DNA of 64,000 bases from the NCBI RefSeq assembly GCF_905404315.1, contig NC_066292.1:1426001-1490000 (forward strand), in the 5' to 3' direction. Below are positions 45,180 through 57,292 of the stretch, one piece after another (the first letter of the stretch is position 1; each line of letters starts with the position of its first letter). The notes beneath the pieces were generated by a model. It was not told the DNA's origin, did not search any database, and was given only the letters and a program-made list of their open reading frames with translations. The DNA comes from Leptidea sinapis (lineage: Eukaryota > Arthropoda > Insecta > Lepidoptera > Pieridae). The translations under genes and the position numbers were made by a program.

Positions 45180-45502
45180 GAAATATAAATATATAAAATT
45201 CTCGTGTCATGGTGTTAAACATTGAACTCCTCCGAAACGGCTTGACCGATTCTCATGAAATTTTGAGTGCATATTGGGTAGGTCTGAGAATCAGACAACA
45301 TCTATTTTTCATCCCCCTAAATGTTAAGGGTCCACACGAATTTTTTTTTTAATTTTTTTGAGATTTTTTTTTAATTTGTTTGATTATGAGTCCCACCTTA
45401 AAAAAATACATACAACTTCAAATTTTCACCCATCTACGATCAACAGTTACTTTTGTATCGCGATTTTAATATCAGCAATACAACGTTTGCTGGGTCAGCT
45501 AG
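45180..45502 (+). mobile_element. Helitron-like non-autonomous element (Lep1 type)
   Basis: Begins TATATAAAATTCTCGTGTC, continues CTCCTCCGAAACGGCTTGAC and GGTAGGTCTGAGAATC, and ends TTTGCTGGGTCAGCTAG followed by T. The terminal CTAG fits the Helitron CTRR rule. No Rep/helicase coding. Confidence 0.75.
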
Positions 45503-46113
45503 TAGAAATATACTTTTATTTGCAACAAACACAATATTTACATAATGATACAGAACAAACATAAACAAAACAAATTATACTTTATGGTTTTTGTCACAAA
45601 TTGGTCACACTTCCGCATAATGCTGATTACTATCGCAACGAGCGCTGATCTTCCAGTGGGACCAACAAATGACGTCACACACGAATTCCATAAGTAGCGC
45701 ACATCTTTGTAAAGTAAATTTATAAAATAAAGCAAATATTAAAACAAATACAAGTCGGGAGAAGGGCAAATGTTGTTCAATTCTTTCATGATAACTTCGT
45801 TAGCAGTACATAGTACAAACACAATATTAAACTCTTAAAGATTCTAACGAGCAAACTAGATTCCACTGATATCTTTAATCAACAGTTCCTCATTTTTCTG
45901 GTGATTAAAAATAAATTTGCACTAGTAATTATGGTATGAAGTCAAGATGACTCCACATTACCTAATACAGTATGTATGTTTTTTTTACATTAACGATTAC
46001 AATATTTATCATAAGAGATGATGAGAACTGCTTTGAATTTTAATTTGTCTCTGATAGATATTAATAAATAAATAATGATCATATTAGATACGCTCGTGTC
46101 ATTATGTAAGACT

Positions 46114-46290
46114 GTACAAATTTTAACAAAAAAAAACTAATAGGACATCTGGATTCGAACCGGGGTCTTCTGCTTTCCGGATCACCCAATGTCCCATCCG
46201 AGCTATTATAGTCTTGTATATAGTGGCGAAATTTACCTTTGTATTCTAATGTTATTGTAGTAGTTTCTTATGAACACACATTTTTCAAAT
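46114..46290 (-). repeat. dispersed repeat family E with tRNA-like segment
   Basis: On the minus strand AATAGCTCGGATGGGACATT then CCCCGGTTCGAATCCAGATG gives A- and B-box-like spacing. The rest matches 28.5-28.77 kb. Not an intact tRNA. Confidence 0.6.
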
Positions 46291-46595
46291 TTTTTATGTA
46301 TGTAAACCAATGACGTTCTATACATATAAACAATGCACCTCATACAAAATCAAAGCCGAAATATGGCACATGCCACAAATGACTCCATACTAACCTTCGA
46401 CTGCTATGTCTACACATTTCTGATTGTGCCCTTTCATCTATCCCATTCTGACAAGCGGGTCTTGTCTGAGGACTTGTCAATAATATTGTACCATATTAAA
46501 TGAAAAAATATTCGTTTTATTAAATTACTTTCGCTTTTAAGTCACACCATCTTTTTTTTTTGAGTCGTTAATGTATTATTTAAGCACTTTTTATA

Positions 46596-46736
46596 GCGCA
46601 CTTAGGCTTGCTGATTGACACACAGTTGACACACGACTAATGAGAAAAGTGTGCTTACATTGTCTTTAAGCACACTTTTGCCGTTCCGTTATCAGACTGC
46701 GAATGATATGTCCATATGTATAGAACGTCATTGATG
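46596..46736 (-). repeat. dispersed repeat family K
   Basis: Reverse copy of 12.62-12.76 kb with a 13-bp stem hairpin (AAAAGTGTGCTTA and TAAGCACACTTTT). Confidence 0.55.
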
Positions 46737-46879
46737 TACACCGATTACTTTGAGATTTATGATCCGATTTACGTAATTCTTCTTTAGTTCGATGCGGAAT
46801 AGATGCCATTTGGTCTTATAAAAATTTTACATAGTTTGGTCCAGTAGTTTTCATTTTATGAATTTTTTTTGTCTACGTG

Positions 46880-47030
46880 GGTGATATAATTGTTGTTTGT
46901 GTACGGCTTTTTTAGGAGTTTTCATCCCGGTGGATTATATATTGTTATTTTTATAATTAGTTATAATATCTTAAAACTTTCGTATACCGATCGAATTGAG
47001 AACCTCCTGCTTTTTGAAGTCGGTTAAAAA
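46880..47030 (+). repeat. dispersed repeat ending in GAAGTCGGTTAAAAA
   Basis: CGAATTGAGAACCTCCTGC and TTTTTGAAGTCGGTTAAAAA match the end of a related stretch at 63.06-63.11 kb. Confidence 0.5.
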
Positions 47031-47204
47031 TACAAAATTCCTATTAAAATATAAAACAATAACTATTTTCATCAGATGAAGAATACAGAAAAAGAATATT
47101 TTATAAAGTGATTCATTTCATAATGATTATGAAACAGCTGACCTTCGTATGGGAATAAATGTTATTATGGTTAATTTATGGTTTATATCCAGTTACGAAA
47201 CTGA

Positions 47205-47345
47205 AGCGCCAGAGAGCAGAATCGATAGCTACGCATTAAAGGTTACAAATTTTATGAGCTTTTGCCGCAACGTCGTAGCTGCTTGGAATTTAAAGATCCA
47301 CGTTGATAAATGCTCTCCGATTTCAAGAGTTACTGCTGCAGCGTG
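47205..47345 (+). pseudogene. possible reverse transcriptase fragment
   Basis: Frame reads MSFCRNVVAAWNLKIHVDKCS, which resembles the W.L.IN..K segment of insect non-LTR reverse transcriptases. Too short for a firm call. Confidence 0.35.
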
Positions 47346-47349
47346 AGTC

Positions 47350-47690
47350 CCCGATGGTATGGTATGGTATAATCGGGCAAAATTCCGCAACTCGACGACT
47401 GCGCGCCTATTTGGGAATATATTTGTTATTCCTGCCACCCCAATTCCTCCAGAAACCTTAGCAACCTCCTCTCTTTCCTAAAGATTTCTGGGAGTGTGTT
47501 TGCGGTACCAAGATGTTGAGCCCGGTAAATTGCTACACCTGGATGTACACCATGCATAAGTACATGTGTGGCTGTCAGTTATGCCCATATTAAATATATA
47601 TTTATCATAAGGACCGTGCCCGATTAGGGCCGCCGTTATCTGTCTCGGTTGGTTTCTTTTGAGCTTAATAAGGCGATTTGCTATCATCAA
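47350..47690 (-). pseudogene. non-LTR retrotransposon C-terminal relic
   Basis: Minus-strand frame LKRNQPRQITAALIGHG, YIFNMGITDSHTCTYAW is the block after RNase H in I/jockey-superfamily ORF2 (compare LTGHCRLNKHL at 19.7 kb). Frameshifted. Confidence 0.6.
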
Positions 47691-47921
47691 TGTTGGGGAG
47701 TGTCTCCCGTGTTTGTCTGTAGTCCTCTAATGGTAACTATAGATTTTTGTGTTGATTTCTTGTGCTTTTCCGAATTTGGTATGTATGATGGGTTGTGGCC
47801 CAGTCCCCGATGCTTAGGCTCGTATTCGATAAGGTCTCAACATAAACCGCGATCAAGTTTGATTTGTCTTTGTCACGGTCTTTAGAACTGCGTATGAAAG
47901 GGATAATATACACTTGACCTT

Positions 47922-48053
47922 GACGTCTACAAAATTCCCGGCGAGTGCGGCAAAAGCTACATCGGAGAAACGGGACGCAATATTAGGACTAGTCTTACAG
48001 AGCACATCCGAAGTGTACGCAAAATGTATGGACGAGACATCACCGCAAATTGA
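47922..48053 (+). pseudogene. Penelope-like GIY-YIG endonuclease fragment
   Basis: 43 codons from VYKIPGECGKSYIGETGRN through TEHIRSVRK to TGA. The pattern VYKIPC.CG..YIGETGR followed by R..EH is the GIY-YIG core of Penelope-like elements, with the first Cys replaced by Gly. The reverse transcriptase part was not recognised. Confidence 0.78.
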
Positions 48054-48074
48054 CTACACTCACCCCGATGAAGG

Positions 48075-48319
48075 ACCAGTGGGAGGCTCATTTGCACAGG
48101 ATATCGGCTAGATTATGGGTACCTAAAACAGCACCTTTTTCTGCCGTGAGGGAGTGCCGTTTCTGAACATCTTATGTCTCAGGGTGACGAGTGCAATTGT
48201 AGTACCGCTCAGAGTTTTTCAAGAATCCTGAGCGGCACTGCAGTGTAATGGGTACGGTGTATTAATTACCATCAGTTGAACGTCCTGCTCGTCTTGTCCC
48301 GTATTGGCATTGTAAAAAA
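48075..48319 (+). mobile_element. SINE family A with A-tail
   Basis: Starts ACCAGTGGGAGGCTCATTTG, shows GGCTAGATTATGGGTACC, GACGAGTGCAATTGTAGTAC, AATCCTGAGCGGCACTGCAG and ends TGTAAAAAAG. It lies 21 bp after the Penelope-like stop codon. An internal part is deleted. Confidence 0.8.
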
Positions 48320-50320
48320 GGACCTCCGAAAGGACCGAAACTATTCCGTACCAACACGGACAAACCGTGAATAAAGCCGTTTTAAGCAAATAAAATACAC
48401 TTGATCACAGATTACGTATAGACTTCCAGAATACAGGCTACTACTACTACGCTCTTGATATCTTAAAGCTAGGCCACGCCTAGTCCAGCCTAAGCTGAAC
48501 CCTATTCAATTTGTTTGACATATAAAAATGAGTTCAAATTACTTTGGATACTTTTCCATTTAGCTCATAAGATTTACTTTCTATAGCCATATTTGTGCAA
48601 TTACTTGTCCTTATTCTAAACTAATTATCATGATTTTTGTATTGTTATGCCTTATATTCCTATTATAATATCTCCTGGACACACACAACAAAAATAGTAG
48701 AAAAATGTGTCACTAAAAACTTATCATATATTTTGACAAAAATACAGACAGGTTTATATGTACACGTATGTAAAATGAAAATGGTACGATGACTTACTAT
48801 ACTTAGACGATGATTTACTATACTTGGGAGACTATATAATATGATGAGGGTTATATGATATAGGAAATTAGGCAGTGCTTACCTCGTTATGAACCTAAAT
48901 AGATATAGCACTAGTGTTAAAATTAATTTACTACCTACGGTAGGCAGTTTACAGATACCATGTACTAAGCAAGCAACGTTTCATACACTTATGTCGTAAA
49001 GTGGAACTAAAGAGCAACTACGACTATTTAGATCAACAGTGCCTACCTTGCTAGAAAACCAATGCACGCCCTTTATATGGTTAAGATAACCTTTTGAAAA
49101 TCAGGGATTGCTATACAAACTATTATACTAAGATATAATACAACTACTATGGATACTATACAAAATATTAAACTATTACGAAATGTATTATTTAACCATC
49201 CCAGTTAATAGTTAATGAATTAAATAACACGTAAATGCCTTCCACTTGAAAATTATTCCATTCAACATTCGGCACTCGTCTACGATTTCCCAAGAGAGGC
49301 ACTTGGCCGGAGTGTACGGCATCTACGTACCGGATGTAATAATAATGATATAACAATAAATGTTGGACGCTTAGTCCAACATATGACTGATGCATGCAGA
49401 AGAAACAGTGTTGGAGAGAGCATTCAACTCTGGCAACAGTAGCGTTCACATGCTTAGAAATAATATAATAAATTATTCAGGTTAAATAGGTTATTTTGAT
49501 AATCTTGTATAAAAAATATGTATACTAGAATATATATATATATATGTCTACAGGTAAGAAGTAAAACTATTTTATGCCATATTGTTTTTTATTGGGTAGA
49601 TTAGGCTTAACAAAGAAATTTTTTCCGAATTAAACTAAAGCAATTTTAGACATGCATTTAAATGAATCTTATTATTTTATCACCTTCAAACTAATTTAAT
49701 ATTCTTCACGGCACAATACTGAACTTAGACAAAGAAAAACAACATGGCGCGTAACTGAAATTCGTGACGACATTGCTATGAAATTTCTCTCATACGTCGT
49801 TAAAGAAGATTCAGTTCAATAATAATAAATTAATAGCTGTTTTTAATGATCTTTTCATCTGTCTTCTAAAATAATATTGTATAATTAAAAGTTTTTTACA
49901 AAACTGCATTATCTCTTGACTTGTAAACTAAATGAGAGCTAAAGTTTGAACGTCGCTTGAATGCACTTTAAAATTGTTTCAATTTAACGAGTAGCATTTC
50001 ATTTTGTTTTAATAACCATCAAAAGCAGAAGTACCTTAGAGTACGAAATTCTTTTTTATATATTAATTAATAGTGCTCTTTATGAATATTCAGTAGGGAT
50101 TAATGAAAATGGAAGTTTCGTTGGCAAAATTATTTCATCATTTATTTGTCTGTTTTTGTTAATGTTCTGTATATAAAAATAAATAAATAAATGTTGAACT
50201 ATTTTGTAATATATTTACCACAATTTACCATTATACAATGTTTGTATTATAAGAATGTCACTGAAAGCCACGAAAGATTATCTTTCATTTTAAAACGATT
50301 TCATACAGAAAATTATTATT
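48320..50320. other. no gene confirmed
   Basis: AT-rich. A minus-strand frame at 49192-49449 includes QVPLLGNRRRVPNVEWNNFQ, not recognised, next to a small hairpin (TTGGAC-GCTTA-GTCCAA). Confidence 0.45.
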
Positions 50321-50672
50321 AAATCAAATCAAAATCGCTTTATTCATGTAGGCCATGGAAATGACACTTATGAATGTCAATTTTTTTTTTATTGAATCTA
50401 CCACTACTTCGTGAAGGGTTGAGTTAATGAGAAGAAGTAAGCAAGAAAGTCATTGCCACTTTTTTAAATCAAGATTTACATTTTCATCGTTTTACAAATC
50501 ATTTCAATTACAATATATGTAAAGTGATGCAACAAACATACTCAAACGTCAAATAGTCGATGCCTTACACGAGTAAGTCAAAAGAGTAAATGTAAATTAA
50601 TACAAAACAAAAGTTATTGTGTACAGTAGCTGCATCATCCACACACACCGTAAACAAATAAAGGCATTTTGT
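50321..50672 (-). mobile_element. retroposon 3' tail family D, longest copy
   Basis: Starts AAATCAAATCAAAATCGC (GATTT repeats in reverse), then CATGTAGGCCATGGAAATGA, CTACTTCGTGAAGGGTTGAG and CATCCACACACACCGTAAAC. Confidence 0.75.
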
Positions 50673-51432
50673 GAGCATTTTTTAAAGCGATTATATAAAA
50701 ATATATATTAACTTTTAAGAATCTGAAGCAGTTAGCAGAGTCCACATTTGAATTAAAACAAATGTGGTGTATTTCAGTATAATATTTAACTGCAGAAACT
50801 TTTCCCCAACTTCCGACTACTTATATCAATGAAAATACATACATAATATCATCAGTAAGTCTTTTTGCAACTAAACTGCTGTTTTTTATAAGATATGTGG
50901 CCATTCTTTTCCACTATGAGACGCAAAATTTATTCGTACTGCCGTCTGCACACCATAGCTGAAACAGTCTCTCAATAACCGGAGCATCCCCAACCAACCA
51001 AAAATCATCGAAATATTTTAATTAATTTATACAGCTCAAAACCAAAGTTCTCAACTCGCAGAAATTTCCCATCGAAAATATTGCCAAAAAAACATCATAA
51101 TATCGTTCCTTCTATATAATATATACACTTGATACATTTTCAGAAAATTCACGATTTAATCTCAAATTAAAGCATGCCTTAATTTAATTGAGACCATAAT
51201 GAATCCAACAATATTATAAAACTACCCGACAAACAGAAAACGTACTTCCAATCAGTGCCAAGGCTCGAATTTAACTTTAGACAAGTGGAACTTGTTGTCA
51301 CCTCTTCAGCACGATCGTTTCAAACACTACTGACCGTAAATTTTTCCAATTTTAATGTCAAGCCTTTGGAAACAAGAGGCTTTTGAAATGTAAACAAAAA
51401 AGAACAGATTTTAACGTTCTCCGCGCTAACTT

Positions 51433-51468
51433 TAAAGTTAGATGTTACTTAAGTAACATCTAACTTTA
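51433..51468. repeat. perfect 36-bp palindrome
   Basis: Self-complementary across all 36 bases around the centre CTT/AAG, with arms TAAAGTTAGATGTTACTT. No spacer. Confidence 0.97.
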
Positions 51469-51899
51469 CTGTCTCATACTTTGTTAGAAAATTGCTTGAA
51501 GGATAACGATAAAAGATACAATGTAGCACATGTAATTATATAAAAGAAATTTAATGATTCTTATTTAGGAAATAGGTTTGTTTCACGTAAATTTGATGTA
51601 CCTACATCATAATATAATTATTTTCGTTTGATAGTCTAGTCAACAAGTTTTAAGTTGATAAAGCATCTATATCTATCAAAATGGCGTCTAGAAAGATATA
51701 TCGAAAGTATTATCACATAAAAATTGCAATTGTTATCAGTGCGACCATGGTGTAACTGCTGTACGGAAACCTATTTACGGCGTTGATGTAATCTCTACAC
51801 ATAAATAAGAGATATCCACCTATGTATTGATGTATCAGGATATCTCTGTATCCATAAGGTGTAGAAAGTTGTTAGGAATTTTACTTTCGCCAAGTAGAA

Positions 51900-51967
51900 G
51901 TAGCCCTACATCTGCTTATGGTAAGTAACAGTTGTTATGACGGGGCAACGTCTGTCGGGTCAGCTAG
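51900..51967 (+). mobile_element. Helitron-like 3' end
   Basis: GGGGCAACGTCTGTCGGGTCAGCTAG followed by T matches the 3' terminus at 45502. No matching 5' end was recognised upstream. Confidence 0.5.
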
Positions 51968-52282
51968 TTATAAATAATATATATAAGAAGAAATAGAATA
52001 TAAGAAATAGAACTCCGGGAATAAGAAATTTTCCATTGAAACTCCTCAATTTTAAGGATCATTTATCCAAATTACTTAAATATTAATACTTTTTGACATA
52101 TTAACGAAAAACTAAATTCTATCTTTTGCGAAATTACACTCGCATCATGTTAACGTCTGGCATTCTGCAACCGAGGGGTTTTGCGAGAAATTTTTTGCCT
52201 CGCATTTTGTGGAACAAATAAAAAGGCATAAAATGGAATTTATTTTCTCAAAATTGATTCCTTTAGATATATTTTTGATGTC

Positions 52283-52390
52283 ATTTCTAATATACTAGAC
52301 ACTACTACCGCTTCGGAAACAAATGGCGCTATGATAGAGAAGAAGCCGCGCAAGAAACTCTCCCAACGTTTTTTTTTCGCTCTTTTTAAT
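52283..52390 (-). repeat. retroposon tail family L
   Basis: TGATGTCATTTCTAATA, CGCTTCGGAAACAAATGGCG and CGCAAGAAACTCTCCCAACG, reverse of 26.37-26.47 kb. Confidence 0.5.
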
Positions 52391-52639
52391 CAAATATACA
52401 ATAATGTATTGTCATTGCTATGCTATAAAATAACTAAATTCCCCCATTGTCCCCTTTCATATAAAAAACCGGATGTATAACTCTACATTCCTTTCATCTG
52501 AAAACTAATAAGACATTTTCAAAATATACAACATTACCAATGTTAGAAGTACCTACCCCAATATTATATTGCTTCATATTAAACACGAGAACCCCTCCAT
52601 CGAATCATTTAACGTTAATATCCACATTCCAGGCAGCGT

Positions 52640-52870
52640 CTATAAAATCACTATAAACATTGCACCCCGCAATATACTGTTAACTTTATAATATTAGCTC
52701 GCCGTACGATACGATACGTACACAAAAGGCTGGCATTTGACGTACACTTAACTGGAACGTGTTACCACACGGCTGTACATTCAGCCTCTATATACGAACC
52801 GATCGATTTGAACGACCCGGTCAGCGGGCAACGACGGCCAGGCCGCTATGAACTCGCAATCGATCCAATT
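52640..52870. promoter_or_regulatory. CpG-rich non-repeat stretch with TATA-like motifs
   Basis: TATAAA at about 52640 on the plus strand and TATATA at about 52790, followed by a CG-rich stretch (GAACGACCCGGTCAGCGGGC). Unlike neighbouring sequence it matches no repeat here. A promoter role is a guess. Confidence 0.2.
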
Positions 52871-53229
52871 TTCTTGCAGCTACTGATGTTATCTCTAAAA
52901 TTAGTATATGAATTAATACTTAGATAATTTATGCGTCTAGATTACATAGGTTCTCAACGTGGGCGATAACGTCCTCTTGTGGGCGTTTGAGACTTTCGGG
53001 GGGGCAGTAGAAGACCCAGAGAAAATTAGGGGGCATTAAGATGGCGCAGATGGGGCGTGGGTAGATTAAAAAATTTTAGACTATCTAAAAAGGCAAAAAA
53101 ATACACGAAAATACTCTAGAAAAAAACATATTCTCAAAGTGGGCGGTGAGCAAAATAAGGTTGAGAAACTATGGACTCTAGAAAGAGCCTAGAGACAACC
53201 AATGAAAAGAGCTTCTTGCCTCTAAAAAC

Positions 53230-53338
53230 TGATGAAAACAGGCCACGTTTATCATTTTCTATGTGCGTGACAAGCTACGTCTTGCACTCGCGATTCGTCT
53301 CTTTGTGTCACTGTGCGTGCATTGTTCAAAATAGAGGA
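53230..53338 (-). mobile_element. hAT-type MITE family B fragment
   Basis: GTGCGTGACAAGCTACGTCT, GCACTCGCGATTCGT and TTCAAAATAGAGG match the B centre in reverse; both ends are missing. Confidence 0.7.
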
Positions 53339-53429
53339 ATAGTCCCCCTAAGAAATGCAGTATCTCAAAGATCACAGACAAACAAGCGATGTCTCTACAC
53401 AACCCCAAGGAGTCGAGCCGTTTAAAGAC

Positions 53430-54700
53430 TAGGTACTAGAACTCGGAGAATTCGCGCAAGTCTCTGTCTCTGTGGAAATTCTGGGGTATAACTGGGGTGC
53501 ACCAGACCATTAATGATAGCAATATTCCGTATGTGGCCGTATCTTCGCCGTATACCACACTAGAACTTGGCCGAAGTAATATCTGTCTTTATTTATAGCC
53601 CCCAGCTTATTTATTATGAAATAGTGTACTCTTCATTAAGTAGTAATTCATTTATAATGTAAGTTATCAACTGACAAACAATATCTTTTGATAATAAGTA
53701 CCCCCACCCTTAATCCAATTCAAGTATGTAACTCCTCAACTGATATTAACAATCTCAAGCTTTAAAGTGAACAGCACATAAACATCCTTGCATTTGTGAA
53801 CAAGTCTGCATTTTCTTGGAATCTGCATCTTTCTTTTAATCTCACTTCTCAGGTATAAATATACCAAGTTTATTTGTGTGGCCGTAGATGCCCCGTCGGA
53901 ATAAACTCGAATAACATAACGCATACACACTGAGAAATATTTGCTCAAAAGACGCGATTACCGCCTGAAGAACTCCCCAAAGTTGCCAGCATTCAACTCA
54001 ATAAAAGGACTATCAAATTGCAATGAATAGTTATGTGATAAAAAATCAAACACAAAACCTGCTGTACACCCTACTACATACCTAGATCTGGCCACGGAGT
54101 GTCAATTATGAGACAACTATTTAGACAATATATAGTTGGTAAAATAATATAAGTACTTGTAAGTTAACATTTATAAAAGGCACATGAAGAAAGTGACTTC
54201 CCTTTAATAGAGACATTAAGAAATGTGTTAATGGACACATTCTTAGTTTAATCTATCTAGCAGTTTAAGTTAAAGTAGAATTACTTATTAGTCTAAGTTA
54301 AGACTAGATTGTAATGAAAGTGGGGCAACATAATAATAACTATATTATTATGTTCCCTAATTCAAATGAAAAAAAAAAAACTTGTAAGTAGTTTTGTTTT
54401 CTTATGTTGATAAAATTTTCGCAATACCTCTACTAATCTCGTTTATCTTTTGAGTTTTTTTCATGATTTAATTTATTCTGTTTTTATCACTTAGCGCATA
54501 TATTGTATTAATGTAATTTAAAACTATGAAATATATTGAAATAAAGAAAAAGAGTAGCAAATTTTTTTTTGTAGGAATTTTTCATGAAAACTCAACTTTT
54601 CTGATCAAAAGTTGTGATGGTAGTTGGTTATTCATTTATTTAGGTTGCATTAAGGATTTATTGTTTGTATTTTGTCTGAATTAACAGTTCCGGTATTTTT
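53430..54700. other. no gene seen
   Basis: AT-rich; no recognised element or exon. Confidence 0.5.
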
Positions 54701-55149
54701 GAAAATAATAAAATCAAATGAAAATTTATTCGTTTAAGTAAAAAATTACAATGAATGTCAAAGTTATAATCAATATTTTGCCATTATATTCAAAGATGTT
54801 GAACTTTACTGAGGAGGAGTTGCTAGAAACTCACCGCTACTCTTATTAATAAATATTAACAGCTTTAACTTTTTACAAATATTTTAAATACTATCTGCCA
54901 AAGTGTTGCAACAAAATTAAAAAAAATAAGTGAAAAAATAAAAAATGCACAAGTAAATCATACCTCCTATCCAGCCACTACAAGTAGCGACCATTAACCG
55001 AGCGTGACGCATGGACCAGCCATCACTTCCCCCGCCAATTTTATAAGGGAATGGAACGACCCGCCCCACAACAGCGTGATAAACTATGACATTGAAGCGG
55101 GCATAACGAAGCCTGCCACGAGAAGTCCAATTTTTACATATTGATATAG

Positions 55150-55360
55150 CTTCTTTAAGAACACGCTAAGAGAAAAAGAAAAAAAATGGACTAAAATAAT
55201 AACAGACTGATATCCGAGAGATGGTAGTAGAAGAAAAGGGCGACAAACTAAACGGGAAGATGAAGTAAAAGAGAATCGCTGGGAAAAAATGGATCCAAAT
55301 AGCGAAAGTAGGCGTGGAAATCTTTAGAGGAGGCCTTTGTCGAAAGACAAGCTGTTTAAC
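55150..55360 (+). pseudogene. RTE-like reverse transcriptase C-terminal end
   Basis: Frames RRKGRQTKREDEVKENRWEK and AWKSLEEAFVERQAV then stop. This is the very C-terminus of an endonuclease/reverse transcriptase ORF, different in sequence from the 37 kb lineage. Confidence 0.65.
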
Positions 55361-55483
55361 TTAACATATAATTTGATTTCATTATATTTAGTTAAGCATC
55401 ATTTATAATATTTGAGAAGTGCAATAAACGCTTATTTTATTTTATTATTGCTTTTTTTTAAAAATAACAAAGTACTATCTTCT

Positions 55484-55621
55484 CGCCTCAATAGGGCAAT
55501 AACTGCCAACCCAAGCGCTGGCAGCTATTTCGGTCAACGGATCAGCCTAGCTATCCAACGTGGAAATGCTGCCAATATTCTTGGTATGCTTCACCGTGAT
55601 GATAGTTTTAATTTAATGTAA
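55484..55621 (+). pseudogene. unidentified ORF tail, possibly retroelement
   Basis: Reads RLNRAITANPSAGSYFGQR and AIQRGNAANILGMLHRDDS before a stop. It looks like real, once-translated sequence, but its family was not identified with confidence. Confidence 0.35.
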
Positions 55622-56105
55622 TCATTTTTCAAGATCATTAAGATTTAAAAATGTATTTGAAAAGTACTCGTACATTAAGTTTTATCGTAATAAGTATTCC
55701 TTCGAGCGTATGTCCGACACGCACTAGACTGCTTTATACTGTAGCTAACTTTCTATTAGTACTAATGATCACTTATATCTTCGCAGGCTATACAGTTCGC
55801 CAGCTAGAAAAAATGCAGAGAAAGATCAGAGCTTCACGGATCTGCGAGCTGTAAAGGGCCAATGACGAAACCCCGAAAGGTCAACGCGTGCTATTTTGTT
55901 ATATCGATTGGCACTTGCTTGAAGGGATAAGGTCGAAAAACAAGAGTCACTGTTTTATTAACCTTCGCATTTGATAGAATATTTTCGATTCAAACCATAA
56001 GGGCGGTTGTTCACCTTATATAATAAGATGCTAAGCGTTTTGTCTAATCGATACCGCATGTCGCATCGTTATGCAATACTAGTATTATTTTGGCTTTTTA
56101 CTGGT

Positions 56106-56350
56106 GAAAAGCTGGATAAAGTGCGTAAATGTCACCTAATGATAAATGATCACCTACGCTCATGTTCTCTTTCAGCATCAGAGGAATCGCAGGGGCGTTG
56201 CCGGCCTTTTCAGAAGAAAAGTGCTTTTTTTATGATACTCATGTCGTTTCTAGCCTGGTAAAATCGCGCAAAGAAGTTCATTTCACAGGTTTGTTGTATG
56301 TGGAAGAATTCCATGAAAACCGCACTGACTCCGTCAGACATGCATATGTT
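56106..56350 (-). repeat. family F retroposon, longer copy
   Basis: GATCACCTACGCTCATGTTC, GGGGCGTTGCCGGCC and GGAAGAATTCCATGAAAACCG extend the family F sequence seen at 44.5 and 63.6 kb. Confidence 0.6.
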
Positions 56351-56837
56351 GAGAGTTATATTTAAGTTTAGCTGTATGTAGTATATTGGAATCAGGTCAA
56401 ACAGCTCCTCGACCACTCGCCGTGACAAACTTATTAATTGCTGCGATCAAATCACTGATAAAGTTCAATCAGTATTATTTGACATAGAGCTGCAGAACTC
56501 AATTTAACTCGAACTCAATTGTTTATTCAATATTATTCATAATTAACTCTTTTTGATGCCAATATGATAAGCTTAGGTCCTTACCTATTTTTACCTTAAA
56601 ATCACATTCATTAATAAAATAAATACAGTACCCCTTCGCGATCCGACCCCTAAGCTTCAACACCGTTGATTACAGAGCGAATTTGGCACGCGAATTTTAC
56701 GCGCGCGAAAGTGTACTTACGCGTTTTATTTTACGTGTACCAAAAGAAGACTGATATTTAATATAATTTCAGTGAATATATCTCAAAGCTATCAAAACGC
56801 GCTATCAAATAAGATCATGTATGTCTATTAATTGTAA

Positions 56838-56872
56838 ACTGTAACTCTTTACCAAGTTTATTTGTAAGACCT
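56838..56872. repeat. MITE family H end fragment
   Basis: TTTACCAAGTTTATTTGTAAGACC is one terminus of family H. Confidence 0.6.
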
Positions 56873-56961
56873 TCAATGTATATTGCCACTTTAATACGAC
56901 AATTATAAAATAGCTGACTATTCAATTCCGAACGAATTGCTTTAGTCTACTACTTACTTAT

Positions 56962-57292
56962 TTATGGTGTATGTGGATGATGCAGCTACTGTACTCAATA
57001 ACTTTTGTATTAATTTACATTTACTTTTTTGACTAAGACATTGACTATTTGACGTTTGAGTGTGTTTGTTCCATCATTTTATATTTTACATATTATATTG
57101 TAATTGAAATGATTTGTAAATCGATGTAAATGTAAATCTTGATATAAAAGAGTGGCAATGAGTTTCTTGCTACTTCTTCTCATTAGCTCAACCCTTTACG
57201 AAGTAGCGGTAGATTCAATAAGATATTTTTTTTTTGACATTCATAAGTGTCCTTTCCGTGACCTACGTGAATAAACTGATTTTGATTTGATT
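56962..57292 (+). mobile_element. retroposon 3' tail family D
   Basis: GGTGTATGTGGATGATG at the left, CTTTACGAAGTAGCGGTAGA, GTGTCCTTTCCGTGACCTAC and the GATTTTGATTTGATTT end; near-complete reverse of 50.3-50.67 kb. Confidence 0.75.

Noticed and set aside
46140..46205. tRNA-like sequence with GGTTCGAATCC
   Set aside because: It lies inside a dispersed repeat with a diverged second copy and lacks a full cloverleaf.
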